Below, in pieces: positions 1 through 11,524 of a DNA stretch of 64,000 nucleotides. How positions within the stretch are numbered: the stretch's first letter is position 1; each line of letters opens with the position of its first letter. The translations under genes and the position numbers were made by a program. The notes below the pieces were generated by a model. That model saw only the letters and a program-made list of their open reading frames with translations, did no database searches and was not told where the DNA came from. Source of the DNA: Undaria pinnatifida (lineage: Eukaryota > Sar > Phaeophyceae > Laminariales > Alariaceae); assembly GCA_012845835.1 (NCBI GenBank), contig JABAKD010000003.1, forward strand, positions 2,352,212 to 2,416,211, read 5' to 3'.

Positions 1-2095
1 ATTTTGTGCAACTTACGACATGCAACGAGCTCCACATGCTCCAGGAAAATGACCCGGACGTCGCATTCATGCATGAATCACATAATCCGTACGCAAGAGA
101 AAGCACGGAGAGAAGAGTTGTAGTGTTGTGTCTTAATGGGTTGGAAATAAAGGCACGTCCTTCGCGCACCACCAGATAGTTGCTGCTGCTTGTGGTTGTA
201 TACGTTTTTTGGCCGGGCAGACTTCGATGCATTCGTTCCCTTTGAGAACACAGCGAGCCGTGGAATAAGTCGTAATGATGGGTCTCGGCAATTCTGTCTG
301 CTATAGATTGCACTATCTCGCTAAATCGGCACGCACTACGTGTTTTGCTATGTTGTGTACGGCTAATTGCGATGTGCTGCGCTTGCAGCAGATGGTCGAC
401 GACAAAACGTCCTAGCTCACGAGCAGGGCGCGCTTGTCGTGTGATTTGGGCAGAAGCAGATACATGTATAATAAACGTGTACTGTACGTACGAACCTAAG
501 CCTACCTCGTACTGGTACGAACTAAAAAAGGGACACATACAAAAATTCGGGAAACGAAGCCAGCTGTAAATATTCCACACTAACATGCTGGATCTCGCCG
601 ACTTTGACTACTACGAACTTAAACTACTTGCTACGTTGTCATACAGCAGCTACTATGTGTGATTTGATGCTGCTACTATCTGTGATTTGATGCTTTGAGG
701 GTTCAGTGTGCTGTGATGTGCTGTTCTGTTCTTGCAGTAGATGCTCGACGACAACATGCTACTACTGTTGTAGCTCCAAGAGCTGTGGGTGGCGGTGTGT
801 TTACTGTGATTTGAGCAGAAGAGGCAGGTGCAAAATAAACGTGTCGTCTACGAACCTACCAGGTATCACATAATACGATGTCATATTGTACGTGCAAACA
901 TAATACATGACACATTAGTTGAGAAAGTAATGTTTTTGCTTTTTTTTCCGGAGAATTGCAAAAACAAATTCGTCAGTATCTGATAATGGAAGCCTCAGGT
1001 TCCGGGCGGGGAAATATCAATTCGAAACCGTGGGTTCGTGTCCCACAGAGTTTTTTTTTTTTTTGGGGGGGGGAGTAGCTGACTTTAATTCTCGAATGCT
1101 GTATTAAGAGTAACATATAAGATAACTAATAGAGTAATATTCTGTATTCGTACCCTTCCCGATATTAAAGCCGGGGGGAGAAAAAACAAAATAAACCGCC
1201 TACCATACATATGATAGAGCAGAATAGTGGAAACTACAGTAATAAATTCATAAAATAGATGTGATGCTTGATCTAGATCAAAATTCCCCACCTAAAGTAA
1301 AAATACCAACACTTACCTTTGTGGTGGACAAAAAATACGACCCTCCCAATAAAAACTCACTCATATAGTATATTACAAGTACCAACAACGCAGCTTGCAA
1401 AGATGAGTATTGACCTGAAATTCGTCGAACTCACGGCTGACGTCCTTGAAATATTTTTTATAAAATATGCACGGAAAAAAAATGGATATCCTTGGCCACA
1501 ACCGCTAGGAGCCTGCACACCTGACATCTGTATACATTATGAAGTAGAATAGTTACCTGCTGCAAACCCACTCCATCTGTGGGAAAATCGGGTGTCCGAA
1601 GCGAGCCCAGCACATGCTCCAAAACCGCGTGGGGGGGGAGGAGAGCAGAAGGCCGCTTGAGGAGACGCACTCCCTCCCTCCGTCGAAGGCTCTCCCGTTG
1701 ATTCACCTGATTGATGCAAGGCGCCGACGGACAGCCATGTTCAGGCAAGAGCCGCGACCCGAGGCGTGCGCGGTTTAGGCCGGCAAACGAGTTTTGTCGC
1801 TGCTTGTGACAATAATTTTATACATGGTATATACCTTGATCGTGTTCGACCCTTCTAGAGATTCACACGACGCAAGGGCGCTGACGGACATTGCAGCGCT
1901 ATGTCCAGGCAAGAACGACGGCTCGAAGCGCGCGTGCTTTCAGCAAAGAAAACGTTTGCCGTTGTTGACGCATGCTACTTACGGGAAGGGTGTACCTAAC
2001 TGCTCTGAGGCTGCTGATCTGACCACCTCCACACTTCACACAAAATTTGAGTTTGAGCAAAAAAAAACGAAAGCTCACCCCGACGAACACTCCCA
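1..2095. other. Intergenic, no gene seen; diverged two-copy repeat
   Basis: I see no coding signal here. About 150 bp at 367-520 and 710-865 are diverged copies of each other, sharing runs such as GATGTGCTG, TCGACGACAA, AATAAACGTGT and ACGAACCTA. A T run and G run follow a tRNA B-box-like arm near 1030-1070. Confidence 0.5.
1380..1455 (+). repeat. Dispersed repeat family A, diverged copy
   Basis: Starts CGCAGCTTGCAAAGATGAGT and ends near CTCACGGCTGACGTCCTTG. It matches a roughly 60-bp element found at six other places in the window (3.67, 4.5, 10.7, 10.8, 47.5 and 53.4 kb). This copy and the 47.5-kb copy share the extra 3' end TATAAAATAT. Confidence 0.6.
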
Positions 2096-2411
2096 TACAT
2101 AACATACATATATAACATACATATATAACATACATATATAACATGCACAACATGCACAACATACATAACATACATAACATACATAACATACATTACATAA
2201 CATGCACAACACACATAACGTACATAACATAAATAGCATTCATATCTAACATATCTAACATATCGTACATAACACACATAACGTACATAACACACATAAC
2301 GTACATAACACACATAACACACATAACGTACATAACACACATAACGTACATAACACACATAACGTACATAACACACATAACATACATGAAACACATAAGA
2401 TACATAACGTG
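2096..2411. repeat. Short tandem satellite (ACATA / CATAACGTACATAACACA)
   Basis: The stretch is built almost only from ACATACATATATA, CATAACATA and CATAACGTACATAACACA units. Long minus-strand ORFs reading Met-Tyr-Val and Cys-Val repeats are by-products of this periodicity, not genes. Confidence 0.9.
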
Positions 2412-3164
2412 CTATGCCGAATAGTACTGAATACACACAAATGGTGCTCCAACAAGCAAGAATGATGTCAAGAATGATGTCAAGAATGGTGACTTAGTTC
2501 TTCAGTTGAAGAGCCCGCCCGTCACACACCACTTGGCCAAAAACAAAAAAAAGGCACCCCTATATTCGGTCCTTGTGACTTCTCACCTGTCACTTCTCAC
2601 AGAGTTCGATATTATATTAATAGTGCATACCAAGGTACCTCGCTAGCGACTAATCTAACCCTTTTGGCAAACCGAGATAGGGGAAAAGTTAAATTTATCT
2701 TGTAACTCTCGTCGTACAATTAATAGCCGTCTACGAAAAGCGCGAGTATGCAGCAATGCTAGTAGGACCGTGCTAAACCCGTGTCGTACGACTCTTTGCA
2801 CTCAGAACTTCGGGATACCAAAGTTATCATCCTCCAAACAAGCAGTGGACGAAGCTGTAATCGCCACTTTTTCGCTGTGAGATCCCAAGAAGGATTGTGG
2901 AGGATACAGGAAACTTTCGAGGGGGAAGCCGGGAAAAACATCACACTTAGCCCAACAAATCCAGGACGACGACATTCAGCAAGTATCAAGCGTTCGACGA
3001 GAGCCGTAACGAAAATCCTGGCAACCTTTTGGCTTTCCAGCGGCAACTTCCGAATGACTGCCGCATCGCCAGAAATCGCCATTCCTCCATTCGCCGTGAC
3101 CCTCACACATCACCTACATTACAGGGTGCGAGGCACCTACAGCAATATGATACATGCTGCAGTT

Positions 3165-3440
3165 CCCACCCACCCCCGTCCCCAACGCCCCCTCCTTCCA
3201 CTCACCACCCGCACCATCGCCTAGACCTAGCACCACGCGTATAGCAAACCCCTACATCTATGCGACCTAAAGCCCTCCCCCCCCGCCCCCGGCCCCCCCC
3301 GCCACATTCCTCCCCCTCCCCCACAAGAAATATTTATAGCTTCCACGCACAAATAGATCTGCCCCACCCGTCCCCTCCCCCCCCTCCCCCCCTCCCGCCC
3401 CCCTTTTGATCAAAATCAGGCCCCCACGTCCTTAAAAACT
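3165..3440. repeat. C-rich low-complexity tract
   Basis: Long runs of C broken by T or A (several runs of six or more C). The minus strand is correspondingly G-rich and could form G-quadruplexes. No gene is visible. Confidence 0.7.
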
Positions 3441-3667
3441 CCGCCCTCCCCTCACCGGTTATTCGACTTACAGGATTCACTTGATAAACTGATGCATTTC
3501 CTTCCACAGCTGTCAGATTTTGTCCCCCTCAGAAACGGGTTTTATAGTTTCCGCGCACAGACTGCCTAACATCACCCTGTTGACCCTGATAGCTACACTG
3601 TAGTTGCAAGGGGAGTCGCCGACCTATATCCTTAATGAGGACAAACAACCCGTAATGCGCGCGATCG

Positions 3668-3735
3668 GAGTATCACACACAGCTTGCAAAGATGAGTTTC
3701 GACGAAATATTCGATCTCACAGCTGGAGTGTATTT
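3668..3735 (+). repeat. Dispersed repeat family A, good copy
   Basis: Reads GGAGTATCACACACAGCTTG, then GCAAAGATGAGTTTCGACGA and ends TCTCACAGCTGGAGT before a T-rich tail. Nearly identical to the two copies at 10.7-10.9 kb, which defines the family core. Confidence 0.8.
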
Positions 3736-3770
3736 TCATTTTTATAATAACTACGGACTCAGGCTGGGGT

Positions 3771-4226
3771 TCATACTTGAAAGGGGGTGATTTCTACACA
3801 AGCGGAAGTATAGCGGCTCCCAGATTTCTTACAAATCAAACTATCCACGTGAATCTCCGTCTTGCCTTTCTTATTATGCCGTTTCTTAATAGGCGTCCTG
3901 TATTGTTCAGCAACGTAACACTTGGCTGTGTTGACCGTCTTGAAAGTTAACCTCACCTCTTCCATGAGCCGCGACATCAAATCCGTCCCATCTTCATCCC
4001 CTTCCGAATCCCCCACGCCGCTCTCGCCCGCGCAATTCGAGACGACCTGAGCAAAGTCAGCAAATGTTGCCGGGCACGGTAATTTTCGTGATTCGGTAGA
4101 ATACACGCCGTTCACACAGCAGTACACTATTCCAGTACAAGTAGTGGCGCCTCTGTGGCGCTGGTATGTGCCAGCCGGAAATTTCGGCCCTGAAGCGGCA
4201 ACGGGCACTACTTCGCGCACTGCCAC
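3771..4226 (-). CDS. Orphan minus-strand ORF, possible exon of an unknown gene
   Basis: The open frame encodes up to 151 residues with no family I recognise. The C-terminal 91 residues look most protein-like: an acidic stretch (SEGDEDGTD), then a basic one (KKRHNKKGK), ending in ITPFQV and a stop. A plausible splice acceptor (TTTGCTCAG) lies at 4047-4055 on the minus strand, so the real exon could be 3771-4046; the upstream part of the ORF overlaps a dispersed repeat (4131-4270), which argues against using the first Met. No partner exon was found. It may be part of a decayed transposon. Confidence 0.3.
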   Translation of the reverse strand: MAVREVVPVAASGPKFPAGTYQRHRGATTCTGIVYCCVNGVYSTESRKLPCPATFADFAQVVSNCAGESGVGDSEGDEDGTDLMSRLMEEVRLTFKTVNTAKCYVAEQYRTPIKKRHNKKGKTEIHVDSLICKKSGSRYTSACVEITPFQV

Positions 4227-4270
4227 TACTGGTTGTTCTCATCCGCGCCAGGCAATTGTACACACAACAT
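4131..4270 (+). repeat. Dispersed repeat family C (TATGTGCC.GCCG), copy
   Basis: Similar along about 120 bp to 42,470-42,590: both carry CTCTGT..G, GGTATGTGCC, a GGCACTAC block and CCACTGGTTGTT or CTACTGGTTGTT at matching spacing. Possibly a non-autonomous DNA transposon end. Confidence 0.5.
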
Positions 4271-4511
4271 AGCAGTAGCCTTTGGAATGTTCTCAACCCA
4301 CAAGTCGTACGAGACAAGGCACCGAAAGTATTTCGATTATTGAGGTGGTGTTCTCAGGTTTTCAAAAACGAGCGGCGAAAGCCGTGCTCGGAACCGAGCC
4401 TTAGCCTGGGTTAGGGTTGGGTTGGGCCGACGCCCGCTCGTGATTTGTGAAAGAAACAAAACAAAATAACAAAAAAGAAAAAGAAAAAACTCTAGCCTAT
4501 GTTACAAAAAT

Positions 4512-4562
4512 AAAAATACACTCTAGCTGCGAGATCGAAGACTATATAAAGCGAATTGCATT
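4512..4562 (-). repeat. Dispersed repeat family A, inverted partial copy
   Basis: Contains CTCTAGCTGCGAGATCGAAG, the diverged reverse complement of the family A end (CTTCGATCTCACAGCTGGAG in other copies). Confidence 0.45.
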
Positions 4563-4815
4563 TGGTGCTTTATCTGGTATGATCATGATTAGTGGGTTGA
4601 GATCGGTAAAGGCGCCTCCGCCACATCGGGTAACTGGCACCTTAGAGGGAGCACTGCAAGTACTGTGTGCGATTTCCTGTAATATGATCGTACCTGTTGC
4701 AGTCGGCGTAACCTAAAGTCGGCGTGTGCCTTTCGCACCCAGTCTATAATAAAACTATTAATATGCGATGAGGATTTCGATGCAGCGGAAACATCACGGG
4801 CACATGTTTACCACC

Positions 4816-4968
4816 AAGCACGCAGTCGCTGAGCGAATGACGAATCAACGATGTAGGAGCATCTTGGAAGCTCTTCAGAACCACCGCCGGGCAAAGCACG
4901 CAGTCGCTGAGTGAGTGGCGAATCAACGATGTAGGAGCATCTTGGAAGCTCTTCAGAACCACTGTCGG
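4816..4968. repeat. Tandem duplication, 78-bp unit, two copies
   Basis: AAGCACGCAGTCGCTGAG occurs at 4816 and 4894, each followed by AATCAACGATGTAGGAGCAT and CTTGGAAGCTCTTCAGAACC. The copies are nearly identical, so the duplication is recent. Confidence 0.9.
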
Positions 4969-4999
4969 CAGTCGGAGTGGGAACTCGCTTCAGTGCGAA

Positions 5000-7900
5000 G
5001 GCCTCTCCAGCTTAGGAAAGACCGCACGATCACGAACACCCACACCAACGCACGGTTTTACGTGTGGCGGGAGTTGCGGACATAACCGGCATTTGTCGCC
5101 AAAGGAATACAGCGAAGAGGTCGACGCGAGGGGCTATTATGGGGGTGAGTGCCCTTAGTCATGGGCCAAACCCATGATGAAAACTCCTGAAGAAACCGCC
5201 ACCTCTAGCTTCTGCATAGTCCAACCAATGGGTTATGATCATGCTTGCGTGCTAGGTGCCCACCCCGAGCAAAATGAGAAAGCGTGGGTCATTCGAGCAT
5301 TTGTGGTATATACCTGGTAGGTTTTGTATAAATTAATCTTCGCGATCGTGCCGAGAGCGAGGCGGTCGTTGAATCAATAACCAGGCATGCACCAACAAGC
5401 TGGCCTTCAATTTGCTCGGGAAGTTGGTTCCTTCTATAGCCGTCGATGGCTGTTGCGTGCTGGGGATGTATTTGCCACTTTTCAACCGACTTGGCACTGC
5501 CGTTCAGAACCAGGGAGGGTGCTAGTTTGGATCCAACAGCGATGCAGTATACGCACCAAAATCATGCGAGGGAGGTGGTCAACTCCGTGTTTTACTTCCC
5601 GCATACGCGTGGTTCAACCCTTGCGGGAGCCATGTAATATATATGAGTGTTTAGCGACCAAACAAGATCGAATATCTTATCAAGATGTCTAGGAAGAAAA
5701 TGCACCAATGCGAGTATTACCCTGCTGCACGCGTGTCGCACAAGCAGTCATTTTGTGCCTTGTAGTTCGGGTACACCCCCTCTACCCCAGCTTTCCGGGC
5801 TTGCTTCTTGTGGCCGATGTGCTAAGAAGTTAATTTGATTCGTTGATTCCCCCCCCTCAAGTCCCAAATTGGTTAAGCGCCACTATTAATAGCACATGTA
5901 TTCGTTCTTTCTCTGTGCCAATACCGCGATGAATGGCGAACGCCTCTTGTGCACGACCGAAGGGCAGTCACAGGCACTACGAGTTCACCAATACTGGCGT
6001 TCACACGTGAGCTTGAAAACTTTGGGTAAGAAAACATGTTTTCGGGAGGAATTTCCAATATTTGTCTTTCGAAAATTCACATTCGATGCTGCAGCGTGAA
6101 TATGGAGGTCTGTTTACCAACTCGTCAAGATGAATTGCTTAAACGAACTGTTCCTTTGAAAATTGAAACTGTTACTAACCCGACCCAACCTTGGCCAAAT
6201 CAAATGTGTTTGCTTCGCGTTTGTCGGCGCCAAAAGCGATGTTCTTGGCGCGAAAATGTGCTAAACGTGTTTCTCGTTTGTCTGCCTGGTCGTCGAAGGT
6301 AGGATTTTTTTTCTGGAATTTACGCCACTATAGCCTGGAGTTTGTCATTCTCCTCCAAATGAGGTAAACACTACTCGCTACTGGCTATATGTGAGGTCTT
6401 GGGGGCGGTTTTCTAAAGAGTAATCTTTCGCGAATCGTGTGCGAGATGTACCATACTAATACAGAAGTAGTTTTGCAGTTCTAGTTTTGTTTTACTATTG
6501 CTGTACCAGGTGCGGCACAGCAGCAGCTGCACTGGACTGCTTTACGTTGCACGCAAAATGCCAGATACGATAGTTTCTCCGTCGCCCTAAATACCGCCGT
6601 CGCAAATAGCTGAAAATACAGGGTGTGCCGGCAAGCCAAACGCAATACAAGGCACATTGCTGCGGACGCCCCTGCCTTTTACAATTCAGGCCATGCCCGC
6701 CAAACTTGACGAGCGCAAGGAGGAATATAGACAGATCATGGCGAAGTCCACACCGGTCGATCGTAGTGGCTGACTTTCCTACTACGTACAGGTGTAATGG
6801 AATGTACCAGTACGACACATAGCGGCATCTACAGCAGTACTTGAGCTCTAAGCTGCCCATGAGCACGCTCTAGTTCCTACATGCAGTGTTCGGTCGCGTT
6901 TTCCAAGGCATCACAGACAATGTACGCCATGCAGCATGATGGAGCTCAATACCTGGCCTTTGCTTACTCCCGTCTACTGCCTGCGTTTACTGCGGTGGAA
7001 CATCATCCGGCTACTCGTAGGAAGAGCGCGCGGCAGTACAAACAACGTCATCTTACTTCGTTGCACTTCGGACCTAGCCCCTACCCCAGCAGAAAGGGCT
7101 GCTTATTGTGGCCTTATTGTGGCCGATGCTGTATCATAATCGGCATAATTGTCATTTTTTTTCGGCACTTTTTCCCTCAAGTCCCAGCGTTGTGCTGCTG
7201 TTCTGATGTCGCTGTTGGCATTGCTCCCCTGATTGTAGTCGACTCTGCGTGCTGACCAGCTGACCAGAGTGACGGCTGATCATGTTACATGGCGGTTACA
7301 CCTGAACCTATCAAACGCATACCTGGGACTGGTATGCGAGTATCTAATATTACGGAGATCCATTGTTACAGGATGAAATTTAACAAAAAAAAGGGAAGCA
7401 TCGCCGCTTTTTAGGCGAGCTCTCCTACGCTACAACGGTGTTCGACTGAGGCTCTGTATACGTGGCAAGACCAGCCAACGAAATACACTGTAGCCAAGCG
7501 CTTTTACACAAAGCCGGGTGCTTTTCTGCCCCCTTTATTGTTTGATAATTCATTCTGCTAACAACGGATCTCTGTAATATTAGTCTACATCGATTAGTCT
7601 ACGTAGACTCGACCAATGCTACTAACTGTGTAGCCTGTTCGCGCTGCTGTGCTGCTTGTAGTCGACTCTGTATGCTGGCCAGTGACGGTTGATCACGTTG
7701 CCTGGCGGTCACACTGAACGCCTGAAGCAACAAGATTGCCTTCGAGTACGTACGAGTTCCAGCACCACGAAAACTCCGATGATTCACGGTCTACAGTACC
7801 AGGTAGTACCGGACACCAAATCAGAAACAAGGCAGTAAGAAAGGCAGATTGAAATTTACAGGAATGCAAGAAACCCCGGAGCCCTTATACTGAAGTTAGT

Positions 7901-9650
7901 GCAGAGTGCACCCTCTCCCAGGTAAGAAACCCAGGGTCAGTTTTCCATTTTTGCTGTGCGAACACCAACCACAGCAAATACCAGTTGGTGCCTGATATTA
8001 TTCATTCACCACTACTGTAATACTGCATTTGCTGCGGTGGAGTAATGTGCACTGCTTGTAGTCGTGGTCGATTGCATGCTGAAATTCTCGCTACTGGTGT
8101 TGTGCTGATCAGTGGCGGCTGATCATGTTCAATGACGGTCTGAGTGTGTGCGGTACGAAGACAGGAGTACCATGAAAGCACATGAAAGGGTTTACATTAT
8201 TAGTAAGACTCTTGGTCATGTGCGTGAACATCTACCAGGTACACATCAACATCAACTATGCAATAATTGTCTACATACCCACTCCCTCCCAACCTACACG
8301 GACAGCAAGCAGTCACTACTGCTGCAGCCTATACAGTGCACCTTCCATGTACGTCTTGCTCTCTGAGCCCCCCTCTGACAGTGAGCCAGTCCCTGCTCCC
8401 TCCTTCCCAAAGCAGAGAATGATGAGCTTATCTGGAACCCAGCCCCCCGCCCTAAGCCCAACAAGAGCGCACAGCACCACAAGTACCGGCCCTTCTGAGG
8501 TCTCCTGCAGTCCCGTTTGCGATGCAGAGACATCCCCCCTTTTTCTCTCAACTTTGCAGCTCTGTTCACGGTGCAGGGTACGTGTGCTGTGCGGCCGCGT
8601 GTGTGCCGCGCGTGTAGCTGATAAGTCGCAGGACGCACGCAGGGCCAGCTCGAACTGTGCTTTCCATTCCTTCCGTCATGCAGCACTGTCGAAAAATAAT
8701 TTGTCATGCTTGGTGGGTGACTGTCGGTCGGTAAGGCGAGTCGGCCGGTAAATATCGTAAAAAATTGTCATTTGTCGACCGAATCGAATCTGCCAAAAGA
8801 GAAAACTGCTGTGAAACGGACAGAAAACGAGTCTCGGGTATGGGCCCGGGCATGCGGAGCACAGGGAGCGGAACATTGAAATATGACGCACCTGCTCGTT
8901 TTGCTTCACGGCTTCGCCATTCGTACAGCAGTAGCGACGAGAAGAGCCAATGTGCCGTCACGCTACACCAACATCGTCAGGATGTAAAGAGGAATGGAAG
9001 GAGAAAGCAGGATGTTGCGGTGAGAGGTAATCAAAAGGCAATCAAATGTGTCAGGAGGCATGCCAAACCATAATCTGATCTTCGCATACACCATAATGAA
9101 GGGAAAACACGCGCTGTCAAGATTGTAGGGTCGAAAGGTTTTTCTACATGAGAAACTACCTAGTACGGGCAGTTGGATGTCAAAATCAAGGCGAACTTTC
9201 TCTCTGCCAAGGGATGAAAGCCTAATCGCCGTCTCTCATAATATTGTTGATAGGTGCGAAAAATGCTTGCCGCGTTGCCTTCCATGGGAAGAGATGTGCT
9301 GCTTGTGCGCGCTCCTGGCTCGTTCCCAACAGCGTGATTCGCAAGTATCGAGCCCGTGCGATCTCGTTCGCTTCTTTGCTCCATACTCGCTCTGAGCGCA
9401 GCTCGCGTCTTCGTTGCTCCCCGTGTTGGTTTTGGATCCAATACATACCACGTACCGGTACTTTTAATACTACACCAGGTTTGTACGTACTACGTTGTTG
9501 GATCCCAAACAATGCACCCCCAGCTCAGGTCAGCCCGGCTATAGTCTGTACAGCTCAGCAGCGCAGTGCGGTGCCGTGCCTTGTGTCCTTCGCTTTGCGG
9601 TGCTGTGTCGTGCGGCGCTGTGCGTTCTTTTGAACATACAGCAGTATGTA
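5000..9650. other. Intergenic, no gene; diverged duplications
   Basis: ORFs here are short and lack recognisable domains. Diverged repeats are visible. One pair lies at about 5755-5840 and 7060-7140 (shared CTACCCCAGC and TTGTGGCCGATG). A three-copy set lies at about 7185-7310, 7630-7730 and 8045-8150 (shared TGTAGTCGACTCTG and TGATCATGTT or TGATCACGTT blocks). Confidence 0.5.
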
Positions 9651-9654
9651 GTAG

Positions 9655-10270
9655 TACCAGGTATGATACAGCTACCAGGTTTATGTACGAGTTGTGTACT
9701 CGTCTTTTGCTTTCTTCAGTTGATTGTCCTCTCTCGGTCCCCATGTTCCCCATGCCCCCCCCCCAAAAAAAAATATTACACGTACTGCCATTCAGAACGT
9801 GACATCAACAAGCACACACCCCAGCGCAAGGCAATTAGCTCTGCACATGAACCTCTTGGCATCATCAATTCGCGATTCGCACCAAATAATCACGGGCCTC
9901 TTCTTCCTACCCTATTTACATGTTTCAGTTGCGTTCTTCTACGCGGGAGCGTAGCTTTTATTAGAACCACGCAGAGTACCACCAGGTATTAGGCAAAGCA
10001 CCAGGCACCAGGTACAGTACCGGTAGTACGTGCGTGTACTCGTCTTTTTGCTTTCGTTGATTTTGTTCTCCATCTATCTCGATCCTCTTCGCGTATTTTT
10101 CTTCGCAGATTTCACCCGTACTACTGCCGATCAGAACGTGATATCGCCAACATACAGCACAGGCAAGGCAATCAGCTCCGAACAAGCAGCTCTAGGCATT
10201 ATCAAATCGCTAGCTGCACTAAATCATTGGCCACTTCTTTCTGCCCCCTTCACATTTATTAGTTGAAATC
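9655..10270 (+). repeat. Diverged tandem duplication, about 330-bp unit
   Basis: The segments from about 9655 and about 9990 match in order. Each has an ACCAGGT flank, GTGTACTCGTCTTTTGCTTT (one extra T in the second), ACGTACTGCC or CGTACTACTGCC, CAGAACGTGA, a CAAGGCAAT block and a GGCATCATCAA or GGCATTATCAA block. No protein is evident. Confidence 0.7.
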
Positions 10271-10287
10271 TTCCTTTCGCGAACGCA

Positions 10288-10309
10288 GCGGGCGGCGTCA
10301 GCCGCCCGC
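10288..10309 (+). ncRNA. Perfect 9-bp hairpin with GTCA loop, followed by GCGGAGCCCTTGTAT
   Basis: GCGGGCGGC (10288-10296) pairs perfectly with GCCGCCCGC (10301-10309) around the loop GTCA. The 3' flank GCGGAGCCCTTGTAT is also found, on the opposite strand, beside the 61.56-kb hairpin, whose stem sequence is different. Whether it is transcribed is unknown; called ncRNA only as the nearest type. Confidence 0.4.
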
Positions 10310-10428
10310 GGAGCGGAGCCCTTGTATCTACTTACCAGGTACCATGTACTTATTACGCACTGGTTGTGTGTATATCAGTTGATATTAATAAAAGAGAACA
10401 AAGAAAACGCCGAAAACAACAACAGTAA

Positions 10429-10453
10429 GGTGTCTGAGTCTGTTTCAGACACG
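10429..10453 (+). other. 8-bp hairpin just upstream of the tRNA
   Basis: GTGTCTGA and TCAGACAC form a perfect stem around a 7-base loop. The string AAGGTGTCTG is shared with the D and anticodon arms of the tRNA that follows, so this may be a scrap of a duplicated tRNA. Confidence 0.4.
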
Positions 10454-10490
10454 TGAATAAGTTGTCGGCACCCGAGCAGGCCGCCAAGTT

Positions 10491-10563
10491 GATCTCGTGG
10501 CCTAATGGATAAGGTGTCTGTTTCCGACACAGAAGATTCGGGGTTCGAATCCCCGCGAGATTG
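10491..10563 (+). tRNA. tRNA-Arg (anticodon CCG)
   Basis: A 73-nt cloverleaf can be drawn without gaps. The acceptor GATCTCG pairs with CGAGATT (one G:U), and the D stem GCCT pairs with AGGT. The anticodon stem TCTGT/ACAGA encloses the loop TTCCGAC, with anticodon CCG at 34-36, reading the Arg codon CGG. The variable loop is AGATT and the T arm CGGGG-TTCGAAT-CCCCG. The internal promoter boxes are intact (A box TGGCCTAATGG, B box GGTTCGAATCC), and a run of eight T follows at once as a Pol III terminator. No intron. This is a normal-looking, probably active nuclear tRNA gene. Confidence 0.95.
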
Positions 10564-10564
10564 C

Positions 10565-10572
10565 TTTTTTTT
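10565..10572 (+). terminator. Pol III T-run terminator of tRNA-Arg
   Basis: Eight consecutive T begin one base after the discriminator base of the tRNA, the standard Pol III stop signal. Confidence 0.85.
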
Positions 10573-10731
10573 AAACCTGAGCTGACCTGACCTACCTTCT
10601 GCGCGGTCCTACTAGTCCTGCTGCTGCAAGCAAATTGCTGTAGTATTAAATAGTAGCATTATTAGTAGTAGTATGTGCTTCGTGTATGCTATGTTGCATG
10701 CTCCATAACAATAATATAATATGCGCGCCCG

Positions 10732-10875
10732 GAGTATCACACACAGTTTGCAAAGATGAGTTTCGACAAAATATTCGATCTCACAGCTGGAGTCTATTTT
10801 ATTTTTTATAGTATGTTTACACACAGCTTGCAAAGATGAGTTTCGACAAAATATTCGATCTCACAGCTGGAGTTT
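10732..10875 (+). repeat. Dispersed repeat family A, two tandem copies
   Basis: Two almost identical copies (10735-10795 and 10811-10873) of the CACACAGCTTGCAAAGATGA..CTCACAGCTGGAGT core are separated by a T-rich linker with TATAGTATGTTTA. The core contains a short open frame (Met-Ser-Phe-Asp-Lys-Ile-Phe-Asp-Leu-Thr). Confidence 0.85.
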
Positions 10876-11524
10876 TTATTTTATTTTTCTAGTACGTTTA
10901 GCATTTTGTATATACTTCGAAGAGTATATTATTATAATTCATGTGCGAGGGGGGGGGGCGGGCGGGTTCCGTATTATGTATGTACCTCTCACTATGTATA
11001 TAGTCTATATATATAGATTTCTTTTTCTTCGGGCACATCTCTTCGTGCTCGGTTGCAGTCCGAAACGTCGAATGGGGTGGGCCCACAATTCGACCGTCGG
11101 GGTTAACTTTTGTTGCCGGAGGTTTCGGCGCGATCCGTGCAGTGTGTCGCGCGTGGCGTGCCTTTAAAAATTATTTATAATTTTTTGGCCTTGGGCACAC
11201 TTAGAAGAAGCAAATCCCAGGTTTCTTTCCGCAACATCCCTGGGGATTGATTGGGGTTCTGCATCCCCTATCCCCGTGTATCCATGTAATATTTGGATGC
11301 AAACCGCGTTTGTTTTTCTGCTCGTATTCATAGAGGGTGCTACCCCTCTTTGCACGACGCACTTGCAAATAATAACTTGCATGACTCGAACCGTCTCCAG
11401 AACCACACACACAGAAACCCATTACGACACCCGAAACAGCAGCGCAAACACCGCCCAAGCACCACCGCATAAGACCGTCGCACCAGGTCACAGCCACCGC
11501 ACCAGGCCACACAGCACGTGCAAA

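Noticed and set aside
1012..1066. B-box-like GTGGGTTCGTGTCCCAC followed by a T run, suggesting a tRNA
   Set aside because: No matching acceptor stem, D arm or anticodon arm could be drawn upstream; at most a tRNA relic.
1899..2455. Several overlapping minus-strand ORFs of 66-146 residues made of Met-Tyr-Val and Cys-Val repeats
   Set aside because: They arise from the ACATA/CATAACGTACATAACACA satellite being open in all frames; no start context or domain.
2759..3224. Overlapping ORFs on both strands (115 and 147 residues)
   Set aside because: Neither has a recognisable domain, splice context or neighbour, and they lie antisense to each other.
8182..8751. A 189-residue plus-strand ORF
   Set aside because: Composition is that of random frame sequence; an antisense ORF of similar length exists and no domain is seen.
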